Below, piece by piece: positions 51,796-63,647 of a stretch of DNA of 64,000 nt. The notes below the pieces were generated by a model. It did no database searches. It was not told the origin of the DNA and saw only the letters and a program-made list of their open reading frames with translations. How positions within the stretch are numbered: the first letter of the stretch is position 1; each line of letters starts with the position of its first letter. The position numbers were made by a program, and so were the translations under genes. The stretch is from Rhabditophanes sp. KR3021 (taxonomy: Eukaryota; Nematoda; Chromadorea; Rhabditida; Alloionematidae), in contig CAUJLY010000002.1 of NCBI GenBank assembly GCA_963281155.1, positions 1,984,001 to 2,048,000 on the forward strand, given 5' to 3'.

Positions 51796-54700
51796 CTAAC
51801 CAACCACTAACGTTCCATTAGAAAGTTCATCTTTCTGGATTGAGGTAACGAGATTGCTGATCAGTAGATTAAGCTGACTTATTAGTTCGAGTCTGTCTTC
51901 TTGAGAAACGTTTGGGATGTCGGCTTGAATTTTGTGGATCATCCCCATCACGTCATCTGAGGAAGGATCATCTTTGAAGATGGTTGAGGCGAAGGAGTTT
52001 GAACAATTCGTGCCTACAGCTGGAGGGAAGATTACGGGAGAATAATGAGATGACGTATGGTAAGGAAAAGCTGTGGTTGATGAAATGTTCATTTGCTCAG
52101 TAGAATTGTTTGCAACTGAGGAGACATTTATTTGTTCGGTAGAATTAGAAACAATAATTGTAGTTGTTTCGGTAGGAGATTGTGTCGTAAGTGTGCTTCC
52201 CTGGTTAGGATCATCTCTTAACACATTATTACCCAAAGTTGTTGAAGTAGAAGTCTGCGGATAGTGACTACTAGTCTCGTAATTAAATGCAGTCGTTGTT
52301 TCGAGTGTTTGATTAGATGATGTTGTGTCGTTGTTCTGATCATTGAAGATCAAGATCGGAGAAAATGACGAGGAAGTTGTTGAGGTGATGTCAGAGGTTA
52401 TGTTTTCGGTAGTTGGGTAATGAGTTGAAGTGGAGTAGACAAATGAAGTGCTGTTATTTGATTCATCATTTAACGATATTTGAATTGTTGTAGATTCAAC
52501 TAATTGACTTGAATTAGTTACATTAAATAGTGGTGATAGTGTGGTTGATTCGAATGAAAGGGTCGAAGTTGAGTTGATATCAGTCAACAAGCTACCAACA
52601 ATAATTGTCGAATGTGTTTCATTGATACCATTCACAGTTGAACTTTCCGTTACGGGATAATGAGTCGATGTTGAATAGGGAAATTGAGTAGTTGAGTTTC
52701 CATCATCATTCATCATAATTGGATTAGCAGTAGAGGTGACGACTTCAGAACTTGTAGTAGCGCTATTATTTACTGAAGTTTCAGTTGTTTCTGGATATTG
52801 CGTGCTTGTATGATAAACAAAATCACTAGAAGTTGTGTTTCCGACACTATTAGCAGTAGTGGTTGACAAAACATCAACTGTTTGGGTTGAATTAAATGTA
52901 GTTGGAGGTTGAGTTGTTGTTATTTCAGTTGTCACATTATTATTAACTAATCCACCCACAACAACACCCGTATCTCTCAATGGAGTGGTTGGTAATGATT
53001 TCAACTCATCCAAAACAGTTGTTGCGACTTGTTGTCCACAAACAACAGCTCCATTCGTTGTACCCATAGATTTCACACTTAATTCAGGTGACGCAAAGTG
53101 AATTCTATCAGCAAATGGTGATGCTGTCAATTGAGCTAAACTTTCGATTCCGTCAACTGGAATTACTCCAACAGTTCCCTGAATGTATTTTTGAGCAATC
53201 CATTGAATGTCTTGAATGTCAATTAATGAGTTGGCATCGCTTTCTCCGAATTGAGACTTAAATACGGAAATATAAGCAGTCTTCCTTTGCTCAAAAGTGA
53301 AATTCCCTGTAAAATGGGCTAATCCGTACAAAACACCTGGAGTAGCATCTGCTGATTGGCAAGTATCATTTGGACTAATATCAAAAGTGGTTAGCCAGTA
53401 AAGAGGATTAGTTCCTGTTTGATCAGAGAAGATTAATTGTCCATTTTTATTGTTCTTTCTCCAGAAAGTAGTTTCGAAAGAAGCCACGAAGTAATAAGCA
53501 TCTCCCTGAGCAGTGTAGTTTCCGTAAAATTCAGATTGACTTTGATTCATTGGTGGATCAAAGGCGATGTTGTTTATTTGAGAAGGAGAAACAGCAACAA
53601 TGACTTCTTTTGCTAGATAATGTTGTCCATTGTCGGTGGTAATGTATACTTGAGAACCACTAACGGTATTGTTTGGAATAACTGAACCTTCGTCGTCTAA
53701 GAATATGAATTGAAGTAACATATTCGTTGTAATTGATAGTTTTTCCTGTTGTCATTGAGGAAGCTAATGCAGAAAGAGACTCTTTCATTACTAGTGACCC
53801 GCCATGACCTTGATTGGTGAGAAAAGTTTGAATATCTTCTGATTCACTATTCAGCGTCAACATTAGCTGAAATTCATTTGAAATATTAACGTAAAAGATC
53901 GCATGTTTTAAATTTTTAAATTATGCTGTTAGTGAAACAGTCTGCAGACATTTGAATACTATCTAAAAGCTATTTAGTAATCTATGACAGTGGTGCATAA
54001 CCCATTTTAAATAATTGTATGCCCAATATTAATAGACTACTCGAAGGCAAAGAGTATGGTTTAAAAATAACTAGAAACGGGATCGAGTGTATTCTAATCA
54101 ATGCCCTAAGATCACAAACTCAGATTCGGGTAAGCTTTATTTTGATGCAGTCCCTCAAATGCCTCCTAAAATGAATGCTGATGCCGCTGATATTATCCTA
54201 TGAGTATTCTTTGATGCTAATGATGGTATTGTTAGTGTGGAATATGTCGAATTTTTAATATTTAGTTTAATAAGTATGCCCCGTACCTGGAGAGCTGAAA
54301 TTTTGTCGGCAGGAGAGTCGAAGAAAGTTTGAAGAGTTCTGAAGATTCCATCTTTGGTTGAGGTTGTCATGGGGTAGTTTGTCGTGAAAGTTTCCACATT
54401 GATTGAAACTAATTGAGTAAAAGTATTAGGCGAAGAAAGGGCAGCTACAGATTGCCCTGCACCAGGAAGTGTTGCCCAATCAGATTGACTAAAAAATATA
54501 TTATTTAATGTTATTAAGCGATTAACTGTGCGGATTACTCAACAAAAACCGGAATGTTTAAAAGAGAGTAATGCGTGCACTTCTATTTACCAGCAGTCAA
54601 ATAATTTCAAAAATTGTTTTACGGGTAAATAAGAATTTGTTATTAAATAAAAATATGACTCACCGTTTGAAACGGAATGTGCTGGAAGCATTTGTTTGTA

Positions 54701-56001
54701 CATAAACTATGCGATCTCCACAATCAGATTGTTTGGCAACAGTTAAATTAAATTCTTTGGCCAGATTTAGAACTTCTTCATGATTGGGAGAAATCCAGAT
54801 GGAACCAATGTCGAATGTTTGTGTTTTAGTCAAATCATTTTTGTCAATACTTAATGGCTGACCTAAAGATGGTTGTTAATTATTAATATAAAATAGATGT
54901 TATGTTTTAATAAAATATCAACTGGTACGTGGTGCCCTTAGTCATGACTTCATTAAAGTAAATTAGCCTGTTCATTTATAAATTATATCAAGTCAATTTT
55001 ATTGCTATGACGAAGCACAAATTAGAGAATCCTGAGACTTACGAAGAGCCAAAGAAAAGAGGTGCCCAGACAAGACTGATTCAAGCAAGAGTTTGCCTTT
55101 GAAAAGATGTAATGCGATGAAACAAGAAATGGAAGCTGAAGGTAACTATCAGTAATAATCAATAAATTTAACAGTCATTAAACAAGTTAGCCAGTCTCTT
55201 GCAAGAGTATCAACCAGTGGGACCAAGCAACATATGTTCTGTTGGATATTCCAAAACATGTTGACTACAAAGCACTATCTTTTGCGCAGTTTTTGGAGGC
55301 CATTTTCTACTGTGGTGTATCAAGCGATGTCAAGTCAAAATATCATAATCATCAATGGGATACTCAACGTCGCTTCTCAAGATTCATCCATCTGAGTGCA
55401 AAAGAAACTAGAATCATGGATATCCTAAAAGGCAATTGGTAGCAGTTACATTGACGACTTGACTAGTACGAATATGCAATCATATGTGGTCTACGAAGTG
55501 CTCTAACTAATGTCGATGCCTCTGGCCAATCCAACGAACTCTTGTACAAAAAGCATCCTGCTACTATCAATCGGATCTCACAGATGATCCTGGTGAAAAT
55601 TGATTCCCAGTTATCTTCTAATCAAATTCCCTCTAAATATTTTGTAGAATAGTCGTTCAGTTGTATTTTAATAAAAAATTTTGTCCACTGTATCTAGATT
55701 CCTTACCTAAAATAGAAAACAATTAGATAATGACGTCTCAAGAGCTTTATACCACGAACGCGCCCTCCAGTACTATTCGAAGCTTCAAGTAGAAGAACTG
55801 AAGTTTGGGGACTTGTTTTTTGAATTTCATGCATAGCCGCGAGTCCGGTCATCCCGCCACCAATGATCACCACATCGTATCTCTTGAGAATAAATTTAAT
55901 ATTAAATGATGAGTTAATTAAAACCTTACCTTAACATCGTCGCCTTGCATCCAGATGGAACCTATGCATAAGGTAAATAAAAAGAAAATAGAACCTCTCA
56001 T
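51796..56001 (-). CDS. Flavin amine oxidase with mucin-like C-terminal repeats, frame break
   Basis: Exons 56001-55930, 55882-55753, 54862-54664, 54488-54287 and 53866-51796. A signal peptide (MRGSIFFLFTLCIG) precedes the FAD-binding fold YDVVIIGGGMTGLAAMHEIQ and LLLEASNSTGGRVRGQ. The oxidase core includes DIGSIWISPNHEEVL, GGSLVMKESLSALASSMTT and EVIVAVSPSQINNIAFDPP, closing with TTNGAVVCGQQVATTV. The rest is a 300-residue Thr/Ser-rich tail with five degenerate blocks such as FPYSTSTHYPVTES, FVYSTSTHYPTTEN and FNYETSSHYPQTST, likely O-glycosylated. The secreted enzyme would oxidise amines or amino acids to give hydrogen peroxide. In exon 5 the frame must advance one base near 53710 between NYNEYVTSI and LDDEGSVIPNN; total length is 3n+1 bases. 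A 23-bp intron at that point does not restore the frame. Intron 54863-55752 contains an antisense relic. Confidence 0.85.
55007..55640 (+). pseudogene. antisense gene relic in amine oxidase intron
   Basis: ATG at 55007 opens MTKHKLENPETYEEPKKRGA; the frame then shifts to DKTDSSKSLPLKRCNAMKQE and MEAEG at a GTAACT donor (about 55142). After an acceptor at about 55173 come VIKQVSQSLARVSTSGTKQ and, in another frame, YKALSFAQFLEAIFYCGVSS, SKYHNHQWDTQRRFSRFIH and a stop. Later sequence to about 55640 is partly coding-like (LYKKHPATINRISQMILV). The gene-like intron and the broken frames mark a decayed, unprocessed gene. The first exon resembles that of the relic at 58448 in plan. It lies antisense inside the host intron. 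Confidence 0.5.
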
Positions 56002-57787
56002 ATTATTAATATTTTTAATAACTTCTTCTTTTTAAACACTCAAAAGGTTAAAGCCAAAAACTGTTTACAATTTTATGTTGAATGATCTTGAAAGCTTGCC
56101 TCCTCGTTTATATAGTAGTCGCCACCTTGTAGGAATCTCAAACGAAGTCCTTTTTTAATATCAACCCAGTAGGTTTGTTTGATTTTCTATAATATAGAGT
56201 GTGAATAGAAAGATTCCCCGCGCAAGCTAGGCGTGTCTCGATTGTTGATAGTAGTTATTCCCTCAGAATGGGGGAAATTTAAATGATAAAAAAAGTAAGC
56301 AAGAACAAAATGGAATTGATGTGAGAAGTAGAAGGTAATATTTACATATAGTTGTTGCTTTTGGTGCGATCAAATACAAAAAATGAAGATGAAAGTTACA
56401 TAACACATGTAATTTGTTTTATTTAAGATTATAGAGACTATACAATTTCTTCCTGCAGATGGATGCCTTTTGTTCAATTTCAATTTTGCAAACTTTTATT
56501 TAACACCTTTATTTGTGTCAATCGGAGAAGATGTTTATATTTGATTTGAAACTTTACCCAAAACAAGATAATAACATCCTTTTGAAAAGAATCTATTTTA
56601 AGATCCTGCAAAAGTAATCATCACTATTGATATGAGTAACTAATTATTTGATTAATAACTATTTCATGAACTTTTGACACTTTGACATCTTTCGTAATTG
56701 AGCTAATATTACTTAGATGATGACTCAATTTATGACAAATAATGGAACTTATCCTATTTCTAATTACTTCCTGACTTTTATTTGGTCTGTTGGATAACCT
56801 TTTAATTAAAACTAGTTGAAACAAGTACACATCAACCAACTAATTTATCTATGATAGCTATCAACTTATATATCTGGAATTTGATGATGAAATTAAAAGT
56901 ACAAATATCATTTAATTAGCTTTATCATCAAAAAGTGTTACATCCGTATCTTGATTATTGTAAGTTCAATATTTAGATTCAATTTTTTATAAACACATAT
57001 AATTTAATTCAGCTTTGATATCAAAAATATCTCATTTTGATACAACAATATTAAGCTCAAATTTCAATCAAGATAGCATAAACCTGAATTCTTTTGAGGA
57101 AAAGTTTTATAATGTACTAAAGTGACCGATGAAACTTTTTTGCGCTCTTACACTTGTAATCATCTACTTGATTTTGTAGAACACAAAAGAAAGTGCAAGT
57201 TTGTGTTAATTTCATTTGGAGAATATCCTATCTTTCAATACAATGTAAAACAAATAAACTGAAATAAAGTGATGTATTGTAAGGTACTTAACAATTCTAA
57301 AGTTCCTGCAAAAATTATCTATTTGTATTAAATAGACTTCTTTCTTGAGTAAGGCACCTCTTAACATTCAAATCATAAAAGATCTCCAAAAAACGATTGT
57401 TATAAAGATTGTTATAACGTTTGATTTTTGATAACACAAATCGGGTATACATTAAGTACACACTACCCTCAACAAGAAAACTATTCTTGAAACATATCAT
57501 AAAAAGTGTTCACCCTTTGTGTTGTTTTCGCACTCTAATACAACTCTTAACACAAACATTAAAGCATCTTCATTTTTATTTTGTGATAAAACTTTTTTCT
57601 GTAAAACATACTTTTACGCAACCAAATGCATTATAACAAAAATTACAGAACGAATTGACAGTTAAAAGACAATTAAAAGTGCAATTAACTGATTAAACTT
57701 AATTTCTTCGATTTTAAATAGATATTTATATGGAAGACACTGTTACTTTAATTACAAATTCTAAAACCAGAATAAAATCTCCCCACA
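56002..57787. other. intergenic region without supported genes
   Basis: 1.8 kb, very AT-rich, with no coding or repeat structure I can support. Short open frames at 56624-56839 and 57315-57636 have random composition. Confidence 0.6.
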
Positions 57788-60050
57788 TTAAATGGGACTT
57801 TTCTTTGAAATGGTCGTTGATGCGAGTGGCGAAGTTGTCGTTCCAGCAAGAGGAGAAATTGACGTTGCTGTTAATGGGAAAATTAAAGCAGATGTAGAGG
57901 CATCATCAATGTCTTTGCTGTTTTGCTTTCGATTCAAAGCACTTTTGAGAGAAGCCCTGTTGCTGCTGCTCCTTGATCCAACCGATCCTTCTTTGATCTC
58001 CAATCCACTAGCAATCTTAGCCGATATAAACAAAATTAAAATTCTCCACGAATAAATAGTATCATATTTGATCAACCTCGAGTAACTCAGTTCTTTACCA
58101 ACCAGCTGGCACAAAGCCTCGCACACGCACTTCCAGTAATGGGCATCAAAAAGCGCTTGCCCACTCAAGATGCCCCCAGAGGCCGTGTAAGAGACTAGCA
58201 AGGGACCCTGATAATAGAAAATTAGATTTTAAATCACCATTTTTTGTTATTCATTTTGTATTTAGCTGAATGCTAGTTATTTATATGACATTATACTTAC
58301 AATCAAATTTAAAGAGAGCACATAACAACAGCTTGTTACAATTCTTGCTATCAAATTTAAATGTTACCTCGAGCAATTTACATGCATATCAAAATCAAAT
58401 TTTTTAGTGACATACAATCGCCTCAATTGGTGTTTTATTATTACAAAATGGTAGAAGGGAAAAATTCTGCTAAAATCAAGAGGACCTTTGCTAAAGTTTT
58501 AGAAGAAGAAGTTGGCAATTAGTCAAAAACAACACTCATACACCAGCTAAACCAAAAAGAAGTTGTGCTGATGACAAAAGTCTTCCTATTACAAGAAATA
58601 AAAATTATGTTGTTGCTGGTAAGTATAGATTTCAATTATTATATCTCATTTGCTTTAGTAAAAGATCTTGATACTGACAATGATTGTTAAAGGTGATAAG
58701 AAAAGAGGCCAATAGATATGGTCTTGTCAAAATGTAGTATTAGAACGTGTTGTTAACAGGCTTCTGTCAGTTGAGGAACGAGTGATTTGTATGCTGATTT
58801 TATCGACAAATTACCTGAGAATGCGGAAAGGACATTATCTATGGGATATTGTTACCAAAAACGAGAATTAAGCGCAGACAAACTGCCATTTAGATTAGCT
58901 ATGATTTGGGAACATTGTCTAAATATTGCCAACTTGGCATCGTGACAGACGACTTACTCACCATGTTCGATTAGAAAGCAATTGAATTGATAGTATCTAA
59001 TTCGGGTACTTTATGAAACCGGGGAAACGATGCAATTGACATACCTGAAAAGTTAATTCAATTCATGAAAACTTCCGAAGAAGCTGCAGCTCAATCTAAG
59101 GTGATTAAGAAAAAACTCAATGATTGCGGAGCTAAAAAGGAACACAAAGGATGCAGCGTCTACTTATTTTTAGATTCCACCGTTGTTGCAGATGGAAATT
59201 AGAAGATGTAAAAGATACTATAAAATATGTTGGTGAGTCAAATGACGTGGAACAAAGAATGTAGCTCACAGATATTGCTTCAACTGTGATTTCAAATGGG
59301 CTTCCTTTTTGACAAGAAACAGAGATTACTCAACAAACTTGTTAGTGTTGAAAAAAAGTTGATTGTTGTCAAAAGAGAATATCCATGAAAGAGATTGTAG
59401 AAAACGTCGAAGTTATGGTTATCAACGCACTTCTTAGACAACTCACCAAACAGTGACTCTGGCAAGGTATCCCTACACTTCGTATCCGACGAACCCCCCT
59501 CGGAAGTTCCAACTTATTCTAAATGACTGTTCCTAATGTGGATATGAAGAGCACATTATGAAATATTATTATGTTTTTTTGATATATTCAAATTGATTTT
59601 TAAATAATACACTTTTTTAATTTTGTCCAGTAACTTACAAGTGCGTCATCCAAGTAATCTAGTGATTCAACTGCCATGTCTATTATGTCTGTAATGGTGG
59701 AACTGTACAGTTTGACGACTTCCTTATTTTGATCGTCCATTAAGATTTCTTTTAGATCTTTGGTGTTCTCGATGAGGTACTTATGTACCCAATCTCCAAC
59801 CAAAATTTTGCTTTTCTTGTGCCATTTACTGTAGGAAGTCTGAACAAATAAATAATTAGTGTAAATTGGTATAATTTACCGTTATCAATAGGCGTTGCCT
59901 GGGTGTTAAGACAAATCCATTAACAGCAACAGCCAAATGAGCAATATCACGAAAGTCCGACAAATTTCTAGAAGTCTTCTTTGGTACAACAGATGCGGCG
60001 GTAGAAAAGGCTACCATCATCGCTTCAGAAAGAGCTGATTTTGTTTCCAT
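57788..60050 (-). CDS. divergent globin, F8 histidine not found
   Basis: Exons 60050-59880, 59839-59639 and 58207-57788 encode 263 residues. After an N-terminal extension of about 50 residues comes an A-helix like those of nematode globins (LTPRQRLLITTSYSKWHKKS), B-helix ILVGDWVHKYLIENTKDL, E/F-helices SLDYLDDALGPLLVSYTASG, and G-helix AHYWKCVCEALCQLVGKEL. The block YWKCVCEAL matches the usual YWDCFVEAL start of helix G. The proximal histidine expected in L-G-x-x-H-A is replaced by VSYTAS, and the CD1 phenylalanine is also not clear, so haem binding is doubtful. A serine/threonine-rich tail of about 60 residues follows. The 1.43-kb intron (58208-59638) holds an antisense relic. Confidence 0.68.
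58448..59520 (+). pseudogene. antisense gene relic in globin intron
   Basis: ATG at 58448 opens MVEGKNSAKIKRTFAKVLEE followed by a stop; one frame over, PAKPKRSCADDKSLPITR leads to a GTAAGT donor at about 58620 and an acceptor near 58660. Further blocks are coding-like in changing frames: DFIDKLPENAERTLSMGYCY, KRELSADKLPFRLAMIWEHC, DIPEKLIQFMKTSEEAAAQ, LNDCGAKKEHKGCSVYLFLD and MKEIVENVEVMVINALLRQL. Stops interrupt them many times, so the gene is dead. It fills over 1 kb of the globin intron on the opposite strand. Its first exon shares a plan with the relic at 55007: a basic N terminus, a K-S-L-P-x-x-R block and an intron about 10 residues later. Confidence 0.6.
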
Positions 60051-61611
60051 AAAACTACAAAAGAATAAAAGTATAAAAACTGCTTCAAAAGAAAAAATAT
60101 TATCAACAAGAGTCAAAAAATATCTATAAATGAATTTGAAAGTAAAAGATGAAGTTAAATGGCTGGGCCAGTTTAAAAATTGTATTTATAAATACATATA
60201 TTATTTTTGTTGGTGTGACACAAAGATAATATTTAAACTTGTTTTATTATCATTTTTTATTATAATGCCGTGTGTGTCTGGGAAAACATATTTTTTAAGG
60301 AGTTTGGTTTGTTACCACTAAAGAAGAAAGATAATAATATGAAATTAAGTTTTAATGTTTGGGTATGCGTCGTTCCTTGAGTCATAATTATTTTTATTAT
60401 CATCATTATTATGTTACACGCATTATTAATAGGAAAAGGGGGAAGGGCATGTTGTTGATGGTCAAAATATGGTACAATTGAAAGTGTGCACATTAATATT
60501 ACTATGATTTAATGAATTATTTAGTGAATATGCCCAACATGGTAATGGCACGATGGCTTTAAATGATACTAGGGACCCTATTTTGAAATAAATTAAAAGG
60601 GTAAGCTTTCATATTTTTGATGTGTGTACATATAGTTAACAAGAACAAACTTTGTTTCTTCGTGTATTATTTATATATGAACTTATTTTTGAAAGAAAGT
60701 GTGGCAAATAAACTTATCATGTGATTATTATTACATTATGAACGTATGATTTAGTACTAAAGGAATTTGAGGGGATAAAGAGTGTAATTTATTATTTTCT
60801 ACCATTCATACCAAATGAAAATGTTTTTTGGTTGAATCTTACAAAAACAAGAACTATTTCAAAAGCTTATTGTTATGATTTTTTGATTATCTCAACAAAA
60901 GGAACCTAAATAACAGTTTAATAAATAGACATACCAAAAGTATGAAGTATATATTTATTTTTGAGATAATGCGGAAAGCAAGCGATGTATAATGTACACA
61001 AAATATAGACATATCCTACTATCCCAAACTTGAATCAGTAAGTTTTAATGTACTCAAGAATAAAAAGTTCTTTAACTGCTCAATAGGATATTTTTAATGG
61101 GTTATTTTGAACAAAAAGTGGCCCATCTATTTTAATGAGTGATAACTGAAGACCAGCTATACTTTCAATTAAAAATGAACTTCGAGCAGGAAATATTTGG
61201 TTTATTAAATTAACACAAATGGGATAAATCTCTTCATCAACAAAGAACAGTAATTGTTCCGGGTAATACTTATAGTTAAACAAATTGTCATGAACAATTT
61301 TTGTATTTTGCCATTCTACTTGTTTAATTTAATTTAAAAAAGGTCTGGTTGATATTTGAAGTAGTATTTACTACAACAATAAATATCAAACTTTTTTCAA
61401 CTGACAAAAACTTTGGTTCCGCTGCTTGGGAGAAGAAAGCTTTGTTATTAGACTTATTAATAAAAGAAATTTGTCAAAAATAAGTTAACAAAACGAACCC
61501 GCGGGTAATCAAAAAAATATGATTACAGTGACTAAGAAAGTCAACTTTTCATAACAAAGTTAACCGTTTTTTATCCTCCATTTTTTGTGGGTGTCTCTTA
61601 TTTCCTCTTCA

Positions 61612-61670
61612 GCCCCAAATTTGAATACGACCCATAGTAAACTAAAAAAATATGGCTTTGAATTTGGGGC
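61612..61670. repeat. hairpin-forming inverted repeat
   Basis: GCCCCAAATT at 61612-61621 and AATTTGGGGC at 61661-61670 are perfect complements, and the inner bases CCATA/TATGG pair again, giving a hairpin of about 15 paired bases with a bulge. A third GCCCCAAA lies 50 bp downstream. It could be a small MITE remnant or a structured RNA. Confidence 0.55.
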
Positions 61671-62948
61671 ATATATAAAAATATTGCCATGTTCTCTTTG
61701 TCAAAAAAAAGTTAGTGGGTATCAGCCCCAAAATAAGATTTGGAGTTATTAAAAACTACTATTCATCTAGTTTTAAAAAATTAGTTTGCTTTTTGATTGG
61801 ATGGGTAAAAAATATGTTTGCTAGACACAAAGTACAGATTCTGAAATACAATCAAGTTTTAAATCCTTGCTGCCACTTAATGCATTTCTTTTAATTTGGA
61901 CATAATTATATTTGTGGACAATCTTATTAAGTTGCAAACTAAATACATAACTCAATAACTACATAAATAACTGTGATTGTGTTTATTTGAAGCATCTATT
62001 TATGTGTTATTTAGGAGGACACATTTATTTTAAAGTAGTATGTACTCTAAATTAACTTAAACACAATTCTGTTGCTTTTGATAGCGTTGTTGAGTTGTAA
62101 ATAATTAACATTTGAAACAAATAAAGTGGTTCTCAAAAGAAATAATAATATTTATGGTGTTTTCGGAGATGTACACAACTTTCATTTTTATTTCTTCCAA
62201 TTAAAAAAGATGTTATCTATAGTATGTTTTGGTTGTGTTTAACGATCTCGTAACTTTCTACATTTTCCCTTGATGTTGTTAATGATATTAGGGTATAACA
62301 CTTTTTTGTTTCGTTTAGCTAATCTATACAAATAACCATGACTTCCTAAATAAAACTTGAATCACTGTTGCGTGACAACAAACATACCTACTCAAAATTA
62401 ATTAATTACCTAAAACTTAAAGTTGATGTCATTTCATGCCAATCACCTGAAAATAGTCTAACAACAAAAAGTCACCCAACTATGTAATTGCAACAAAAAA
62501 CCACCTAACTAATTGGAACATAAAATACACCTAATTCAGTTTCTTGATGTAATTCGCTTAATGCGACTACTCATACAGTCTAAACTACTGTTCAACACCT
62601 AAATACACTGCAACTAACTCTTCTCACAAACAACAATCGTCAAATAAAAAACAACTTTCATTTTTTAGAAAGACTTCTGACTTCTTCTGATCATAAATCA
62701 ATTTATTATTCAACGACAAAACAACACCAAATCACGCCTCACTTTCCTTACCAACTTTTCTTTGGTTGCACTTTTGCCTACTGAAGGATATAGATCGGAA
62801 TTAGGTAATGATTTTTGTGACCTCGCACATACCCATTTTGATAACACTATCAGTGTCTTCTAAACAACTTTACCACCCCAAAAACAGGTTTAATCGCTCT
62901 CTCTCGTTCAAGCAACCCTTGTTGACAATAAATTAGCCTTGTCAACAC

Positions 62949-62956
62949 TATTTAAG
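62949..62956 (+). promoter_or_regulatory. TATA-like box
   Basis: TATTTAAG about 57 bp upstream of the preferred start codon at 63006; spacing fits transcription initiation near 62980. Confidence 0.5.
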
Positions 62957-62960
62957 GCAA

Positions 62961-63647
62961 ATGGCAAAGGTGAAACCAATCACTTTCTCATTCACTACCA
63001 AAACCATGATGATCCCTTCAACCAAGCTTATTCTAATTGCTTGCCTCTCTTGTCTAATCTATTCTACAACAGCTCAAAAAATCAAGCAATGTATGTGCAG
63101 TGACATTGCTCCTTGCAAGCAAAAATTCAGTGAATCTGTGAATGTTTGTATTGATCAATGCAAAAGCCATGCTTCTAAATTAGGTGCTGATTATGGAGTC
63201 TTAAGGCAATGTTTTGCTTCAAAGGAACATATGATCAAGGCTACCATTCAATGCGAAGACGCTAAGTTAGCTGGATCTTGTGCTAGAGTTCCAGGAAATA
63301 TGGTTAATAAGAGATTCGAGGAAACTTTGAAACTAGCTGCTATGTCTGAGATGAGTAATATTCTCCAATCATCGGGAGTTCTCAATCAAGTCAAGCCATT
63401 AATGGGAACTGGAAAGAAATTCTATGGATGTGTATCTAAATGCATGAAAATCAAGTCTGGAAATTGTCAAGAAAAACTAAAGTGTGGACTTGATTTACCT
63501 ACAGACACCGTCCTAGTCCAACAAACCAAACAATGTGCCATACAATCAGGATTCAACACTGGAGTTGTAAGAGAACTCTGTAATTGTGCTGTCAAAGCTG
63601 GAGTACGCCAACTCGCCGGGGTTTGCGATAAAATCGTCATCCAATAA
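62961..63647 (+). CDS. secreted cysteine-rich protein, nematode-type
   Basis: A single exon of 228 residues if the first ATG is used, or 213 from the ATG at 63006. The latter gives a clean signal peptide (MMIPSTKLILIACLSCLIYS) cut before QKIKQ. A TATTTAAG at 62949-62956 is a plausible TATA box; with transcription starting about 25-30 bp later, near 62980, the ATG at 62961 would be outside the mRNA. The mature protein has 14 or more cysteines in pairs: CMCSDIAPCKQ, CIDQCKSHA, CVSKCMKIKSGNCQ and LCNCAVKAGVRQLAGVCD. I know no function; it is an extracellular protein of nematode-specific appearance. C-ending codons are frequent, as in highly expressed genes. Confidence 0.75.
   Translation: MAKVKPITFSFTTKTMMIPSTKLILIACLSCLIYSTTAQKIKQCMCSDIAPCKQKFSESVNVCIDQCKSHASKLGADYGVLRQCFASKEHMIKATIQCEDAKLAGSCARVPGNMVNKRFEETLKLAAMSEMSNILQSSGVLNQVKPLMGTGKKFYGCVSKCMKIKSGNCQEKLKCGLDLPTDTVLVQQTKQCAIQSGFNTGVVRELCNCAVKAGVRQLAGVCDKIVIQ

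Larger units (their letters stand above)
60051..62960. other. long intergenic region with two small features
   Basis: 2.9 kb, AT-rich. A minus-strand frame at 61080-61283 (without ATG) reads PEQLLFFVDEEIYPICVNLI and AGLQLSLIKIDGPLFVQNNP and looks like a coding relic, but is too short to assign. A hairpin at 61612-61670 is listed separately. Sequence from about 62400 becomes less AT-rich and has loosely repeated CACCTAA(C/T)T units before the next gene. Confidence 0.5.

Noticed and set aside
53690..53715. 23-bp intron to explain the amine oxidase frame break
   Set aside because: Too short for nematode splicing, and removal of 23 bases leads to the wrong frame with an early stop.
577..59520. 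Intronic relics as processed retrocopies
   Set aside because: At least three keep splice donor and acceptor signals, and none shows a poly-A tract.
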